The notes: a model not told the origin generated them from the sequence alone. DNA of 64,000 nucleotides from Nitrobacter winogradskyi Nb-255 (GCF_000012725.1 NC_007406.1:186001-250000); one strand, 5' to 3'. Positions 17,753 through 26,936 are shown, counted from the first letter of the stretch. Program-made: numbers and translations.

Positions 17753-17808
17753 TTGCGCAACCGCGACGCCCGATAATCACTTCCCACTCATGATCGATGA
17801 GGCTTGTC

Positions 17809-18405
17809 ATGACACTTCGAATTTCGGGCAAGAGCATCAATGTCGGCGAGGCGCTGCGAGGGCGTCTCAACAGCCGCACCGACGAAGTCCTCCGGAAATA
17901 TTTCGATGGCCAGTATTCGGGCCACATCACGCTGAGCAAGGACGGCTTCGGCTTTCGCACCGACTGCGCGCTGCATCTGGATTCCGGAGTGACGCTCGAA
18001 GCCGAATCGAATGCCGCGGATGCCTATGCCAGCGCCGACCAGGCGCTGTTGCAGATCGAAAAGCGGCTGCGCCGCTACAAGAGCCGTCTCAAGGATCACT
18101 CGGCGCGCAAGGCGCGCGCAGCCGCGGAAACGATCGCCGGGCTCGACGCGCCGAGCTACGTGATCGAGGCGCCGGCGATGAACGGCGAGGGCGAGGTCAC
18201 CGCTTTCAATCCGGTGATCATCGCGGAAACCATCACCTCGCTGAGGCGGCTCTCGGTCAGCGAAGCGGTGATGGAACTCGATTTCACCGGCGCGCCCGTA
18301 TTGGTGTTTCAGCATGGCTCCAGCGGCCGCGTGAACATGATCTATCGCAGGCCTGATGGAAACGTGGGCTGGATCGACCCGCCGGCCGTCAACGGCTCTG
18401 CCTGA
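17809..18405 (+). CDS. hpf: Ribosome hibernation promoting factor, long form
   Basis: This factor binds the 30S decoding centre and dimerises 70S ribosomes into inactive 100S particles in slow growth. The 198-residue protein has the N-terminal HPF/RaiA domain (MTLRISGKSINVGEALRGRL to about residue 105) and the C-terminal dimerisation domain (IAETITSLRRLSVSEAVMEL to NVGWIDPP) that defines the long form. The ATG at 17809 has GAGG at 7 bases; an ATG at 17797 would add four residues. It lies 56 bp downstream of rpoN, as is usual. Confidence 0.93.
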   Translation: MTLRISGKSINVGEALRGRLNSRTDEVLRKYFDGQYSGHITLSKDGFGFRTDCALHLDSGVTLEAESNAADAYASADQALLQIEKRLRRYKSRLKDHSARKARAAAETIAGLDAPSYVIEAPAMNGEGEVTAFNPVIIAETITSLRRLSVSEAVMELDFTGAPVLVFQHGSSGRVNMIYRRPDGNVGWIDPPAVNGSA

Positions 18406-18474
18406 CCCGCCGCCATTGACGCCTGGGACGGCGATCCATATGGTCCGCGGCCTTCGCGCCCGGTTTTCCACCGG

Positions 18475-18492
18475 CCCGGACGAAAGTCCGGG
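18475..18492 (+). other. GAAA-tetraloop hairpin between hpf and ptsN
   Basis: CCCGGAC pairs with GTCCGGG around a GAAA tetraloop, 70 bases after hpf. There is no proper T-run after it. It overlaps the start of the predicted ptsN promoter region and may end or protect the rpoN-hpf mRNA. Confidence 0.5.
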
Positions 18493-18494
18493 AT

Positions 18495-18523
18495 TTGGCA
18501 TCGGGCGCGCGTTAGACTATAAG
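18495..18523 (+). promoter_or_regulatory. Predicted sigma-70-type promoter for ptsN
   Basis: TTGGCA (18495-18500) and TATAAG (18518-18523) are separated by exactly 17 bases, a near-ideal housekeeping promoter. It lies 131 bases before the ptsN start, leaving a long leader that includes a second stem (CCGGTCA/TGGCCGG). Confidence 0.55.
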
Positions 18524-18653
18524 GCCGGTCATCCTGGCCGGAGGGCCGCGAACCGCTTACCGTGTGCGTTCGCCCGTATGTGGGCTCACGTTTGTGCTGC
18601 TTGTCTGACGTGTCTTTCGCAACCTGACGGCAAACCTCACCTCGGAACGTCAT

Positions 18654-19115
18654 ATGATGATTACGGATCTGGTCGCACCCGAGGCGATCCTTCCCGCTTT
18701 GAAAGTCACCAGCAAAAAGCAGGCGCTGCAGGAACTGGCGGCGCGCGCTGCGGAACTCACAGGGCAGAACGACCGCGCGATCTTCGAGGTGCTGCTGCGG
18801 CGCGAGAAGCTCGGGACCACCGCGGTCGGCTATGGCGTTGCGATTCCGCATGGCAAGCTGCAGAAGCTTGAGAAGATTTTCGGTCTTTTCGCGCGACTCG
18901 AACGTTCGATCGATTTCGAAGCGATGGACGGGCAGCCGGTCGATCTGATCTTTTTGCTGCTCGCTCCCGAAGGCGCGGGCGCGGATCATCTGAAGGCGCT
19001 GGCGCGCATCGCACGGCTCTTGCGCGATCAGGACATCGCCAACAAGCTGCGCGCCTCGCGCGACGCGGAGGCGATCTATTCCGTGCTGGCGCTGCCGCCA
19101 GCGACGGTCCCCTGA
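18654..19115 (+). CDS. ptsN: Nitrogen PTS EIIA-like regulatory protein PtsN
   Basis: PtsN is the terminal phospho-acceptor of the nitrogen phosphotransferase system and regulates potassium uptake, carbon/nitrogen balance and other targets by binding partners. The 153-residue protein is a full PTS EIIA type-2 domain; the phosphorylated His is in GVAIPHGKL (His66 from the first ATG). Two consecutive ATGs (18654, 18657) are possible starts. It is the last gene of the rpoN block; 15 bp after its stop a complete IS element begins. Confidence 0.94.
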   Translation: MMITDLVAPEAILPALKVTSKKQALQELAARAAELTGQNDRAIFEVLLRREKLGTTAVGYGVAIPHGKLQKLEKIFGLFARLERSIDFEAMDGQPVDLIFLLLAPEGAGADHLKALARIARLLRDQDIANKLRASRDAEAIYSVLALPPATVP

Positions 19116-19144
19116 GCTGTTGTTGAATTAGGCCGGATCGACAT

Positions 19145-19902
19145 TCACGGCAGCCAGATCAGGGCTGCGGCCAGGTGAACGAAGCCCGTGAAGTGAACGG
19201 TTCGCCTGTCGTAGCGGGTGGCGAAACGGCGGAAGTGCTTGAGACGGTTGAAGCAGCGCTCGATGCGGTTGCGGTGCTTGTAGAGACCGGCGTCATGCGG
19301 GATGATGATTTTGCGCGTCCTGTTTGAGGGGATCACCGCTTCGGCGCCCATGCCGGCGATGAGTGCACGCAAGGCGTTGCTGTCATAAGCCTTGTCGGCC
19401 AGCACGGCGTCCCCGGCCTGGGCTTCGAGCAGCGCGGGGGCTTGTGTGATGTCTCCGACCTGCCCGGCGGTGACGATGAAACGCAAGGGTCGGCCCAGCG
19501 CATCGGCGAGCATGTGGACCTTGGTGGTCAGTCCACCTCGGGAACGCCCCAGCGCCTGATCCTTGGCCCCCCTTTTCCGGTAGCCGCCTGCTGATGGGCT
19601 CGAACGATGGTTGAGTCGAGCATCAGATACTGGTTGTCGCGATCGGCTGTCAGGGTGGAGAACACCCGTTCCCACACACCGGCATGGCACCACCTGCTGA
19701 ACCGCCGATGCACCGTCTTCCAGCGACCATAGCGCTCCGGCAGGTCACACCAGTGCGCGCCGGATCGCAGCACCCACAGGCAGCCGTTCACAAACAACCG
19801 ATTATCCGATCCCGTCCGTCCCGGATCAGAGGCCTTGCCTGGCAGCAACGGTGCAATCTTCGCCCACTGATGATCGCTCAGCTCATACCGCTTGATCCCC
19901 AT
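19145..19902 (-). CDS. IS5-family transposase, made by -1 frameshift
   Basis: The first frame (19902 down to 19528) reads MGIKRYELSDHQWAKIAPLL and contains the first catalytic Asp in LMLDSTIVRAHQ. It would end at VPEVD after the slippery run. The second frame continues as AKDQALGRSRGGLTTK with the second Asp in AVLADKAYDSNAL and the Glu in RNRIERCFNRLKHFRR. The joined product is about 252 residues and has a complete DDE triad. The shift site is A4G6 on the coding strand (plus-strand 19567-19576). The ATG at 19902 is 80 bases inside the terminal repeat; an upstream ATG at 19926 is possible. Confidence 0.85.
19567..19576 (-). promoter_or_regulatory. Programmed -1 frameshift site of the IS transposase
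   Basis: On the coding strand the run AAAAGGGGGG lies at the point where the two transposase frames overlap. Stepping back one base joins TGKGG to AKDQALGRSRGG, restoring the continuous family sequence. The same run is kept in the second copy at 59472-59481. Confidence 0.7.
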
Positions 19903-19981
19903 CGTGCAGCTCCGTGTCAGAATCACGGAACCCTATGAATCAGCGATCAGACCGCCTGGGAATCCTGAATGTCGATCCGGC

Positions 19982-21352
19982 CTAGAAGGCATATTCGCTA
20001 TACGCGGGTTCCACCGAACCACCCCACGCGCCGTTGAACTTCTCCAGCATCTCCTCGGCCGGAGAGCGGCCTGAATCCAGAATCTGATCGAGCGGCTCCA
20101 GATGCCGCGACTCATCGCGGCCGAGGCGGTCGATACGGCCGCGCCGGCGTAATCCCCCATGCGCCAGCAGCAGGCACTCCTTGGCGATTTCGAACAGGTA
20201 GCGATTCTTGATCCGAGCCTTGAATCCTAGCCGCGAGACGTCATCACGCAACGCCTGACGTTCCTGCGCATTCCAGCGCTTCGCGATGTCCCACGCCCCC
20301 TCGAGGCTGGCGTCGTCATAGAGCAATCCGACCCAGAACGCTGAAAGCGCCGGCAGACGCCCCCAAGACACGCCATCGGCGCCGCGCATCTCCAGATACC
20401 GCTTGAGCCGTACCTCGGGAAAAATTGTCGACAGATGATTGGCCCAGTCCGAAAGGGTCGGCCGCTCGCCGGGGATGGCCTCGTTCCTGCCGTCAAAAAA
20501 ATCACGAAACGAGGAGCCGGATACGTCGATATAGTTTTCGCCGCGCTTGATGAAATACATGGGAACGTCGAGCGCGTAATCGACCCAGCGTTCGAAACCC
20601 ATGCCGTCCTCGAACGCCCAGGGAATCATCCCGGCGCGGGCATTGTCCGTGTCGCGCCAGATTTCCGAACGGTACGACAGGAAGCCGTTCGGCTTGCCTT
20701 CGGTGAAAGGAGAATTCGCGAACAGCGCCGTCGCAACCGGCTGCAACGCGACCGACACCCGCAGCTTCTTGACCATGTCGCTTTCGGACGAGAAATCCAG
20801 GTTGGTCTGCACGGTGCAGGTCCGAAACATCATGTCGAGGCCGTAGCGGCCGACCTTCGGCATGTAGTCGTTCATGATCCTGTAGCGACCCTTCGGCATC
20901 ATCGGGATCTGCGCCAGAGACCAGGAGGGGGTCATGCCGAGGCCGAGAAATCCGATCCCGAGCGGCGTCGCGACCTCCTTGACCTGCGCCAGATGCGCCG
21001 CAAGCTCGGATTGAGTCTGATGCACCGTCTCGACGGGGGCGCCCGACAGCTCGAACTGGCCTCCCGGTTCGAGCGAAATCGCGCCACCCCCGGTAACGTC
21101 ATGAAGGCCGATGATGTTGCCCTGCTCCATGATCGGCTCCCAGCCGAGCAGCAGTCGCATCCCCTCGAGCAAGGCCCCGATGCCGCGCGGTCCCTCGTAA
21201 GGCACGGGGTCGTGGCCCCCAAGCGTGAACGGGGTTTTCTCGTGCTCGGTGCCGATGCGGAACTCGGATGCGGGCTTTACACCGGCTTCCAGCCAGGCCA
21301 CGAGCTCGTCGCGCGATTGCAGCAGCGTCATATCGATCTGGTCACGCGCCAT
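19982..21352 (-). CDS. gshA: Glutamate--cysteine ligase
   Basis: GshA joins glutamate and cysteine, the first and limiting step of glutathione synthesis. The 456-residue protein is of the plant/alphaproteobacterial class, with FRIGTEHEKTPFTLGGHDPV near residues 31-50, GGQFELSGAP near 116-125 and MFRTCTVQTNLDFSSESDMV near 195-214. It is unlike the E. coli-type GshA. The C-terminus is AYSEYAF followed by TAG, where TA is the IS target duplication and the G comes from the IS end. Reconstructing the empty site gives TAA at the same place, so the protein is unchanged. Confidence 0.95.
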   Translation of the reverse strand: MARDQIDMTLLQSRDELVAWLEAGVKPASEFRIGTEHEKTPFTLGGHDPVPYEGPRGIGALLEGMRLLLGWEPIMEQGNIIGLHDVTGGGAISLEPGGQFELSGAPVETVHQTQSELAAHLAQVKEVATPLGIGFLGLGMTPSWSLAQIPMMPKGRYRIMNDYMPKVGRYGLDMMFRTCTVQTNLDFSSESDMVKKLRVSVALQPVATALFANSPFTEGKPNGFLSYRSEIWRDTDNARAGMIPWAFEDGMGFERWVDYALDVPMYFIKRGENYIDVSGSSFRDFFDGRNEAIPGERPTLSDWANHLSTIFPEVRLKRYLEMRGADGVSWGRLPALSAFWVGLLYDDASLEGAWDIAKRWNAQERQALRDDVSRLGFKARIKNRYLFEIAKECLLLAHGGLRRRGRIDRLGRDESRHLEPLDQILDSGRSPAEEMLEKFNGAWGGSVEPAYSEYAF

Positions 21353-21837
21353 GAATGATCCCGATGCGGGGCGTTGCGACCACGCGGGTGTCGGTTGGAA
21401 ACGGATATTGAGCCGAATGGCTCTTAATCGCGAAAGATGAAAGAGACATCATCGCGCGGACGCTCCGTCTCTCACAGCAAGCGCGGGAGCCTCATTGCAG
21501 GAACAACCGGGCCGGTCAAGCAGCCCCGCGAAGCATCGCAGCCTCAAGGTTGGAGAGTTCGCGCCGACCTCGGCGGTCGAGAGCTACGCAATCAATGATT
21601 GCATGACAATGGTAACTCACCCTTGGGGAGAAATCGCAATCCGATAAAATTCCCGCGTTCCGTCTCAAAATGACACTTTTGGCGGGCGGCGGCCCACTCC
21701 TTAACCGCTTGTTTACCGTAACACGAAAAGGTTGAGCCTCAGCGGCGGGACCCGCGCCAGTTTGGATTGTCCTATTCAAGATTGGCACGGGAAACGCGAG
21801 GGCGCATCGGGGTGCGCGGTCGACACTGGACGAAAGC
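21353..21837. other. Divergent promoter region, gshA / podJ-like gene
   Basis: This 485-bp gap must hold both promoters. GAGCC/GGCTC form a small inverted repeat near 21412-21425. A CtrA-like site is described separately. Otherwise I see no gene, RNA or repeat module. Confidence 0.45.
21701..21716 (+). promoter_or_regulatory. Candidate CtrA-binding site upstream of the PodJ-like gene
   Basis: TTAA followed by seven bases and TTTAC differs in one base from the CtrA consensus TTAA-N7-TTAAC. It lies 122 bases before the start codon of a predicted polarity protein, a plausible cell-cycle target. The match is short and may be chance. Confidence 0.35.
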
Positions 21838-24800
21838 ATGAATTCGCGGGGATCGTCGAGCGACGACGGAATCGAAACATCCGATCGCGAGGGAGCGGAC
21901 GCTGCCGCGCGGCGCGCCGGCACATCCCGCGACGACGGACCGGGTTCCGGTTCCGGCGGCACCCCGCCGGGTCCGACGCAGCCGGCGGCATCTCCCCAGA
22001 ACAGCCCCGAGATGAGGGACATTCATCAACGGCTAGATTCCATCACCCGCCAGATCGATCAGTTGGCAAGCCCGGCCGAGAACGGCGAACCCGCGGTCGC
22101 CCGTCAGCTCAACGACGCCATTTCGCGGCTCGATGCCCGGCTCGCCCGGGTCACGGCCCAGACACCCGCAGCGAACCCGCAGCAACGGGGCGCGAGCGGA
22201 AGCTACGACCGACCGACATCACCGGACCTCGTCACGCTCGAATCCGCGATCGCGGAGATCGCCGCGCGCCAGCATGAACTCGATGAGACGCCGCGCGCGC
22301 CATCCTCATACAGCTCAGCCCCCGTTGCGTCCGCGATGAGAACGTCGCGACAGGCGGATTTCTCCAGCCTCGAACGGCAACTCTTCAAGATCACGAGCCA
22401 GATCGAATCCCTGCAACGCCCCGACGGGATCGAGCAGTCGATCGCCGCATTCCGCATCGAGCTTGCGGATATCCGTCATGTGATCACCGAGGCCATGCCG
22501 CGCAGGGCGATCGAATCCCTCGAAAACGAGATTCGCTCGCTTTCGCAGCGCATCGACGAAGTCCGCCAGAACGGCAGCGATGGTCAGGCGCTGGCGAATA
22601 TCGAACGCGCCCTCAAGGAGATCTACGACGCTTTGCGATCGCTGAAGCCGGCGGAACAGCTCTCAGGATTCGACGAGGCCATCCGCAATCTCGGCAACAA
22701 GATCGATTCGATCGTGCGGGGCAGCGGCGACAGCGGCATGATGCAGCAGCTTGAGAGCGCGATCGGCGCGCTTCGCGGCATCGTCTCGAACGTCGCCTCC
22801 AACGACGCGCTGGAGCGCCTCGGCAACGATCTCAACATGCTGTCGTCCAAGGTCGAGCAGCTCGGCCGGCCCGCGGGCGACGGGGATTTCTACGCCGCGC
22901 TCGAACAGCGCATGGCCGCATTGACGCAGACCCTGGAAAACCGCGAAAGCCCGGCCTCGGGCAGCAGCTTCGAACAACTTGAAGAGACGGTGCGAGCGCT
23001 GTCCGAGCGTCTCGACCGCCTGCCGGCCGGTCACGATTCGTCCTCGGCGCTGGCGCACCTCGAACAGCGGGTCTCGATGCTGCTCGAACGCCTGGAGACC
23101 GCAGGCGAATATTCAGGATCCCATCTCGGGCGCGTCGAGGAAGGTTTGCAGGACATTCTGCATTGCCTGGAACGGCAGCAGGCCGGACTCGCGGCGATGT
23201 CCGAAAGCGGTCCGCGAAGCGCTGTCCCGACCATGGATAGCGAGGTCGTGGAAGCGATCAAGCGCGAACTATCCGAGATGCGCTTCTGCCAGTCGGAAAC
23301 CGACCGCCATACCCAGGACTCGCTCGAGGCCGTTCACAACACCCTGGAGCATGTGGTCGACCGGCTGGCGATGATCGAAAGCGACCTTCGCGCGGTACAC
23401 ACCATGCCCGCCCGTGCCGAGCCGTCCCGCGGCGGAATAATGCCGGAACGGACGGCAAATCTGCCGCCCAAACCCGAATTGCCGAATCCGGTACTGTCGC
23501 AAGCGGCCACGCAGCCCACGCCGGCCCGCACCGCCACGGCGGCGCCGATCCCGCGCGCCATAGCCGACGCCCTGATCCCCAAAGAGACCTTCGATCCGGA
23601 TCGCGTCGTGCCATCCACGACAGCGCCCTCGCCGCGCCCCGCGATCGACCCGAAGCTGCCGCCCGATCATCCACTCGAGCCCGGCACCCGTCCGGCGGGA
23701 CGCGCGGCAACGCCGTCGGAGCGCATCGCGGCCTCCGAGAGCGAGACCGGCGACGTCGCCGAAACCCCGCGCGAGCAGTCGGGCTCGTCCTTCATCGCCG
23801 CCGCGCGCCGCGCGGCGAAGGCGGCCGCCGCCTCCACGCCGTCGCCCGACAAGGCGGGTCGAACCAAGGTCGCCATCGAACCGGCGCGCCCCGCCACGGG
23901 CGGATCGGACATCACCTCCAAGATCCGTTCCCTGCTCGTTGCGGCGAGCGTGGTGGTGATCGTCCTCAGCAGTTTCAAGTTCGCGATGACCCTGCTCGAC
24001 AGTTCTCCGCGCGCCACCCTCAGCGAAAGCGACCACGCGGCTCCCGTGACCAAGCCGCCAGCCGACCCCGAGGGCAGCGCCGGCCCAGAGATACCGCAGC
24101 CGCCCTCGATGATCGCGCCGACGCCGATCGATCGGCAATCGATGATCGCACCGCCCGCCGGTGACAGCGCGGCTCCGGCCAAAAACCCCTCGGATGCCAT
24201 GCCGGCGAGCCGGCCGGACACGCCGTCCGCCGACGTCACCGGTGCGATCCCGAACGGACTCACGCCGGAACCGGCTGCAACTCCACCCGCCGCATCGCTT
24301 CCCGACAGCATCGGCGGCACGACGCTGCGTTCCGCCGCGCTCCAGGGCGACCCCGCAGCCTCGTTCGAGGTCGGTGTTCGCTACGCCGAAGGAAAGGGCG
24401 TGACCGTCAACTACGACGAAGCCGCGAAGTGGTACGAACGGGCGGCTCATGCCGGCATCGTGCCCGCCATGTTCAGGCTTGGCGCCCTGCATGAAAAGGG
24501 GCTCGGCACGAGCAAGGACGTCGATACCGCGCGGCGCTATTACCTGCAGGCGGCGGACCGGGGCAATGCCAAGGCGATGCACAACCTCGCCGTGCTCGAT
24601 GCCGATGGTGGCGGCAAGGGCGCCGACTATGTGAGCGCCGCGCAATGGTTCAGCAAGGCGGCCGAGCGTGGAATAGCCGACAGCCAGTACAATCTCGGCA
24701 TTCTTTACGCCCGCGGCATCGGCGTCGAACAGAATCTCGCGAAATCCTACAAGTGGTTCAGCCTCGCCGCCGCCCAGGGTGACGTGGACTCAGGGCGCAA

Positions 24801-25017
24801 GCGCGATGAAGTCGCCAAGCGGCTCGATCCGCCGTCGCTTGCCGCCGCCAAGCTCGCGGTTCAAACCTTCGTGGTCACGCCGCAGCCCAGCGATGCGGTC
24901 AGCGTTCCCGGCCCCGCGGGCGGATGGGACAGCGCGGCTGCAAAGCCCCGCGCCAAACCGGCGCCGGGCAAATCCGCGAGGGCGAACCACGCGATGGCGC
25001 GGCATACCGCGCATTAA
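21838..25017 (+). CDS. PodJ-like polar localisation protein with Sel1 repeats
   Basis: The 1059-residue protein has four parts: a Ser/Pro-rich acidic N-terminus (1-55); a long coiled-coil region (about 60-525) with many heptad-like stretches such as RQLNDAISRLDARLARV and SLENEIRSLSQRIDEVRQ; a Pro/Ala-rich linker with one membrane helix at about residues 698-716 (LLVAASVVVIVLSSFKFAM); and a C-terminal domain with four Sel1 repeats (about 830-980; GVRYAEGKGVTVNYDEAAKW is the first). This plan matches PodJ, the polar organelle scaffold of Caulobacter and Agrobacterium, whose C-terminus is periplasmic. Family relation is by architecture; no peptidoglycan-binding domain is visible at the very end, where PodJ of Caulobacter has one. 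Confidence 0.75.
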   Translation: MNSRGSSSDDGIETSDREGADAAARRAGTSRDDGPGSGSGGTPPGPTQPAASPQNSPEMRDIHQRLDSITRQIDQLASPAENGEPAVARQLNDAISRLDARLARVTAQTPAANPQQRGASGSYDRPTSPDLVTLESAIAEIAARQHELDETPRAPSSYSSAPVASAMRTSRQADFSSLERQLFKITSQIESLQRPDGIEQSIAAFRIELADIRHVITEAMPRRAIESLENEIRSLSQRIDEVRQNGSDGQALANIERALKEIYDALRSLKPAEQLSGFDEAIRNLGNKIDSIVRGSGDSGMMQQLESAIGALRGIVSNVASNDALERLGNDLNMLSSKVEQLGRPAGDGDFYAALEQRMAALTQTLENRESPASGSSFEQLEETVRALSERLDRLPAGHDSSSALAHLEQRVSMLLERLETAGEYSGSHLGRVEEGLQDILHCLERQQAGLAAMSESGPRSAVPTMDSEVVEAIKRELSEMRFCQSETDRHTQDSLEAVHNTLEHVVDRLAMIESDLRAVHTMPARAEPSRGGIMPERTANLPPKPELPNPVLSQAATQPTPARTATAAPIPRAIADALIPKETFDPDRVVPSTTAPSPRPAIDPKLPPDHPLEPGTRPAGRAATPSERIAASESETGDVAETPREQSGSSFIAAARRAAKAAAASTPSPDKAGRTKVAIEPARPATGGSDITSKIRSLLVAASVVVIVLSSFKFAMTLLDSSPRATLSESDHAAPVTKPPADPEGSAGPEIPQPPSMIAPTPIDRQSMIAPPAGDSAAPAKNPSDAMPASRPDTPSADVTGAIPNGLTPEPAATPPAASLPDSIGGTTLRSAALQGDPAASFEVGVRYAEGKGVTVNYDEAAKWYERAAHAGIVPAMFRLGALHEKGLGTSKDVDTARRYYLQAADRGNAKAMHNLAVLDADGGGKGADYVSAAQWFSKAAERGIADSQYNLGILYARGIGVEQNLAKSYKWFSLAAAQGDVDSGRKRDEVAKRLDPPSLAAAKLAVQTFVVTPQPSDAVSVPGPAGGWDSAAAKPRAKPAPGKSARANHAMARHTAH

Positions 25018-25094
25018 TCCAGGCTCACCGCTTCAAGCGTGACCGGTAGAGCCGAAATACCGGGCCGTCGCGAATTCTTTAACCCCTGCCACCG

Positions 25095-26126
25095 ATGATT
25101 TCGGTTATGCAGGGGACGCGGCTCGCGGCCGTGCCGCGACCTGAAGTCAACGCTGTGAAGGCGCCGCCCGTCAGCAGCCAGATCCGAAAACGAGCGCGCG
25201 TGCAGCTTTATCTCCCGATCGCCGATATCCCGGTCAACGTGTTGCTGATCCTGGCGATGGGAGCGGCGGTGGGCTTCGTATCGGGGATGTTCGGCATCGG
25301 CGGCGGCTTCCTGATGACGCCCCTGCTGATCTTTGTCGGCATCGCCCCGGCGGTTGCCGTCGCGACGGTCACGAGCCACATCGCGGCGTCCTCGTTCTCC
25401 GGTGCGCTGTCCTATTGGCGCAAGCGAGCCGTCGATCCGATGCTCGCGCTGGTTCTGCTAAGCGGCGGCGTCATCGGAACCATATTGGGGGTCCTCACCT
25501 TCACGCGTCTGCGCTCGCTGGGGCAGCTCGATCTTTTGATCGCGCTATCCTACCTCGTGCTGCTGTCCGGAGTCGGGGCGGCGATGTCGTGGGAGGGGCT
25601 GCGCGCGATGCTTCGGGCGCGGCAGAACCGGACCGTTCCGTTGCGGCGCTCGGGCGGCCATGGCTGGGTCCATGGCCTGCCGCTGAAAATCCGCTTCAAG
25701 CGTTCGAAGATTTACCTTTCGGCCATCCCGGTGATCGCCATCGGCCTGCTGATCGGCTTCATCGGCGCGGTCATGGGCATCGGCGGCGGCTTCATTCTGG
25801 TGCCGCTGCTGATCTACCTGCTGCGGGTTCCGACCTCGACGGTGATCGGCACCTCCATGATGCTCACCCTCATCACCATGACGTTCGCCACGGTGCTGCA
25901 CGCCGCCACCAATCACCTCGTCGACGCCGTGCTGGCGTTGATCCTGATGACCGGCGGCGTGACCGGCGCGCAATTCGGCGCCCGCGCCGGCCAGCGCATC
26001 CGGGGCGAACATCTGCGCCTGCTGCTGGGGATGTTGATTCTGGCCGTCGGAATCCGCTTTGCGATCGAGCTGGGCCTTCGCCCCGCCGATCTCTACACGG
26101 TCCGCGAAACCACGGGCGATATATGA
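25095..26126 (+). CDS. TauE/SafE family sulfite or anion exporter
   Basis: The 343-residue membrane protein has two homologous halves, each with the glycine-rich block of the family: GFVSGMFGIGGGFLMTPLLI (about residues 59-78) and GFIGAVMGIGGGFILVPLLI (about 221-240). Eight or so helices are visible. Family members export sulfite, sulfoacetate or other organic anions. The N-terminal 35 residues before the first helix are hydrophilic, so a later start is possible. Its stop overlaps the start of the next gene (ATGA), so the pair is translationally coupled. Confidence 0.88.
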   Translation: MISVMQGTRLAAVPRPEVNAVKAPPVSSQIRKRARVQLYLPIADIPVNVLLILAMGAAVGFVSGMFGIGGGFLMTPLLIFVGIAPAVAVATVTSHIAASSFSGALSYWRKRAVDPMLALVLLSGGVIGTILGVLTFTRLRSLGQLDLLIALSYLVLLSGVGAAMSWEGLRAMLRARQNRTVPLRRSGGHGWVHGLPLKIRFKRSKIYLSAIPVIAIGLLIGFIGAVMGIGGGFILVPLLIYLLRVPTSTVIGTSMMLTLITMTFATVLHAATNHLVDAVLALILMTGGVTGAQFGARAGQRIRGEHLRLLLGMLILAVGIRFAIELGLRPADLYTVRETTGDI

Positions 26127-26914
26127 GGACGCGCGCAATAGCGACGATGGCCCCGCTGGCGCTGCTGCTCGCCGCGATCCTCGTTGCCGGTCACGCTCAT
26201 GCCGAGCACCTCATCGTTTCGGTATCAAACCATCGCGTCACCGTGACGCCGAACTATTCCGGCGAGGAACTGGTGCTGTTCGGCTCGATCGAGCGCGAGA
26301 GCGATGCGCCGCTTCCGCCCGCCGGCTACGATCTCGTCGTCACTGTCAGCGGCCCGCCGGTCGACATGGTCACGCGCCGCAAGGAGCGGTGGTTCGGCAT
26401 CTGGGTGAACGCCGATTCCCGGCAATTCCTCCAGGTCCCGGCCTATCTCGCGGCTTTCGCCAACCGGCCGCTGGACAGGATCGCCGCGCCGGACATCCTG
26501 CGCAGGCAACAGCTCGGGCTTCACAACGTACTGCTGACGCAACGCGTCGGCTCCGACTACGCCGACGTGGTGCCGAGTGACCCGTTCCGCCGCGCCTTCA
26601 TAAGGCTGCGAAGCGAGCACGGGCTTTACCGCGAGAACACCTCGGCGGTGACCTTCCTGACCCCGACCCTGTTCCGCGCCAGCATTCCGCTCCCGGCGGA
26701 GGTGCCGACCGGCACCTACACCATAGACATCAAGCTGCTTGCCGATGGGACGCTGATTGCAAAGACCGATACGGCGTTCGAAATCGTCAAGGTCGGCTTC
26801 GAGCAATTCGTGGCCACGGCCGCCAGGCAACATGGGATGGTTTATGGCGTGGCGACGGCGCTCATGGCGTTGACGGCCGGCTGGATGGCATCGATCGTTT
26901 TCCGCAGGGATTGA
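26123..26914 (+). CDS. TIGR02186 family membrane-anchored protein
   Basis: The 263-residue protein starts with a signal peptide (MRTRAIATMAPLALLLAAIL, cut near AHAEH) and ends with one membrane helix (VYGVATALMALTAGWMASIV). Between them is a periplasmic domain with ISVSNHRVTVTPNYSG-like strands and the block VVTVSGPPVDMVTRRKERWF. It matches the conserved TIGR02186 family that is almost always encoded directly after a TauE-like exporter, as here, and is presumed to assist it. The start is fixed by the 4-bp overlap with the exporter gene. Confidence 0.85.
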   Translation: MRTRAIATMAPLALLLAAILVAGHAHAEHLIVSVSNHRVTVTPNYSGEELVLFGSIERESDAPLPPAGYDLVVTVSGPPVDMVTRRKERWFGIWVNADSRQFLQVPAYLAAFANRPLDRIAAPDILRRQQLGLHNVLLTQRVGSDYADVVPSDPFRRAFIRLRSEHGLYRENTSAVTFLTPTLFRASIPLPAEVPTGTYTIDIKLLADGTLIAKTDTAFEIVKVGFEQFVATAARQHGMVYGVATALMALTAGWMASIVFRRD

Positions 26915-26936
26915 GGATCCGGGATCACCGCCATCA

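Larger units (their letters stand above)
19131..19982 (-). mobile_element. IS5-family insertion sequence, complete copy
   Basis: The 852-bp element is bounded by perfect 17-bp terminal inverted repeats reading GGCCGGATCGACATTCA inward from each end, with a TA duplication outside (19129-19130 and 19983-19984). It carries a two-frame DDE transposase. The insertion is in the convergent gap between ptsN and gshA, at the stop codon of gshA. A decayed second copy lies at 59195-59916. The two-frame arrangement and TA target fit the IS427 group; the group name is from memory of the family, not a search. Confidence 0.9.

Noticed and set aside
25415-26122. A long open frame running upstream of the TIGR02186 gene, which would give a 499-residue protein
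   Set aside because: The upstream part lies wholly inside the TauE gene in another frame, is Arg/His/Pro-rich without family resemblance, and the real start is the ATG at 26123 with a signal peptide and 4-bp overlap.
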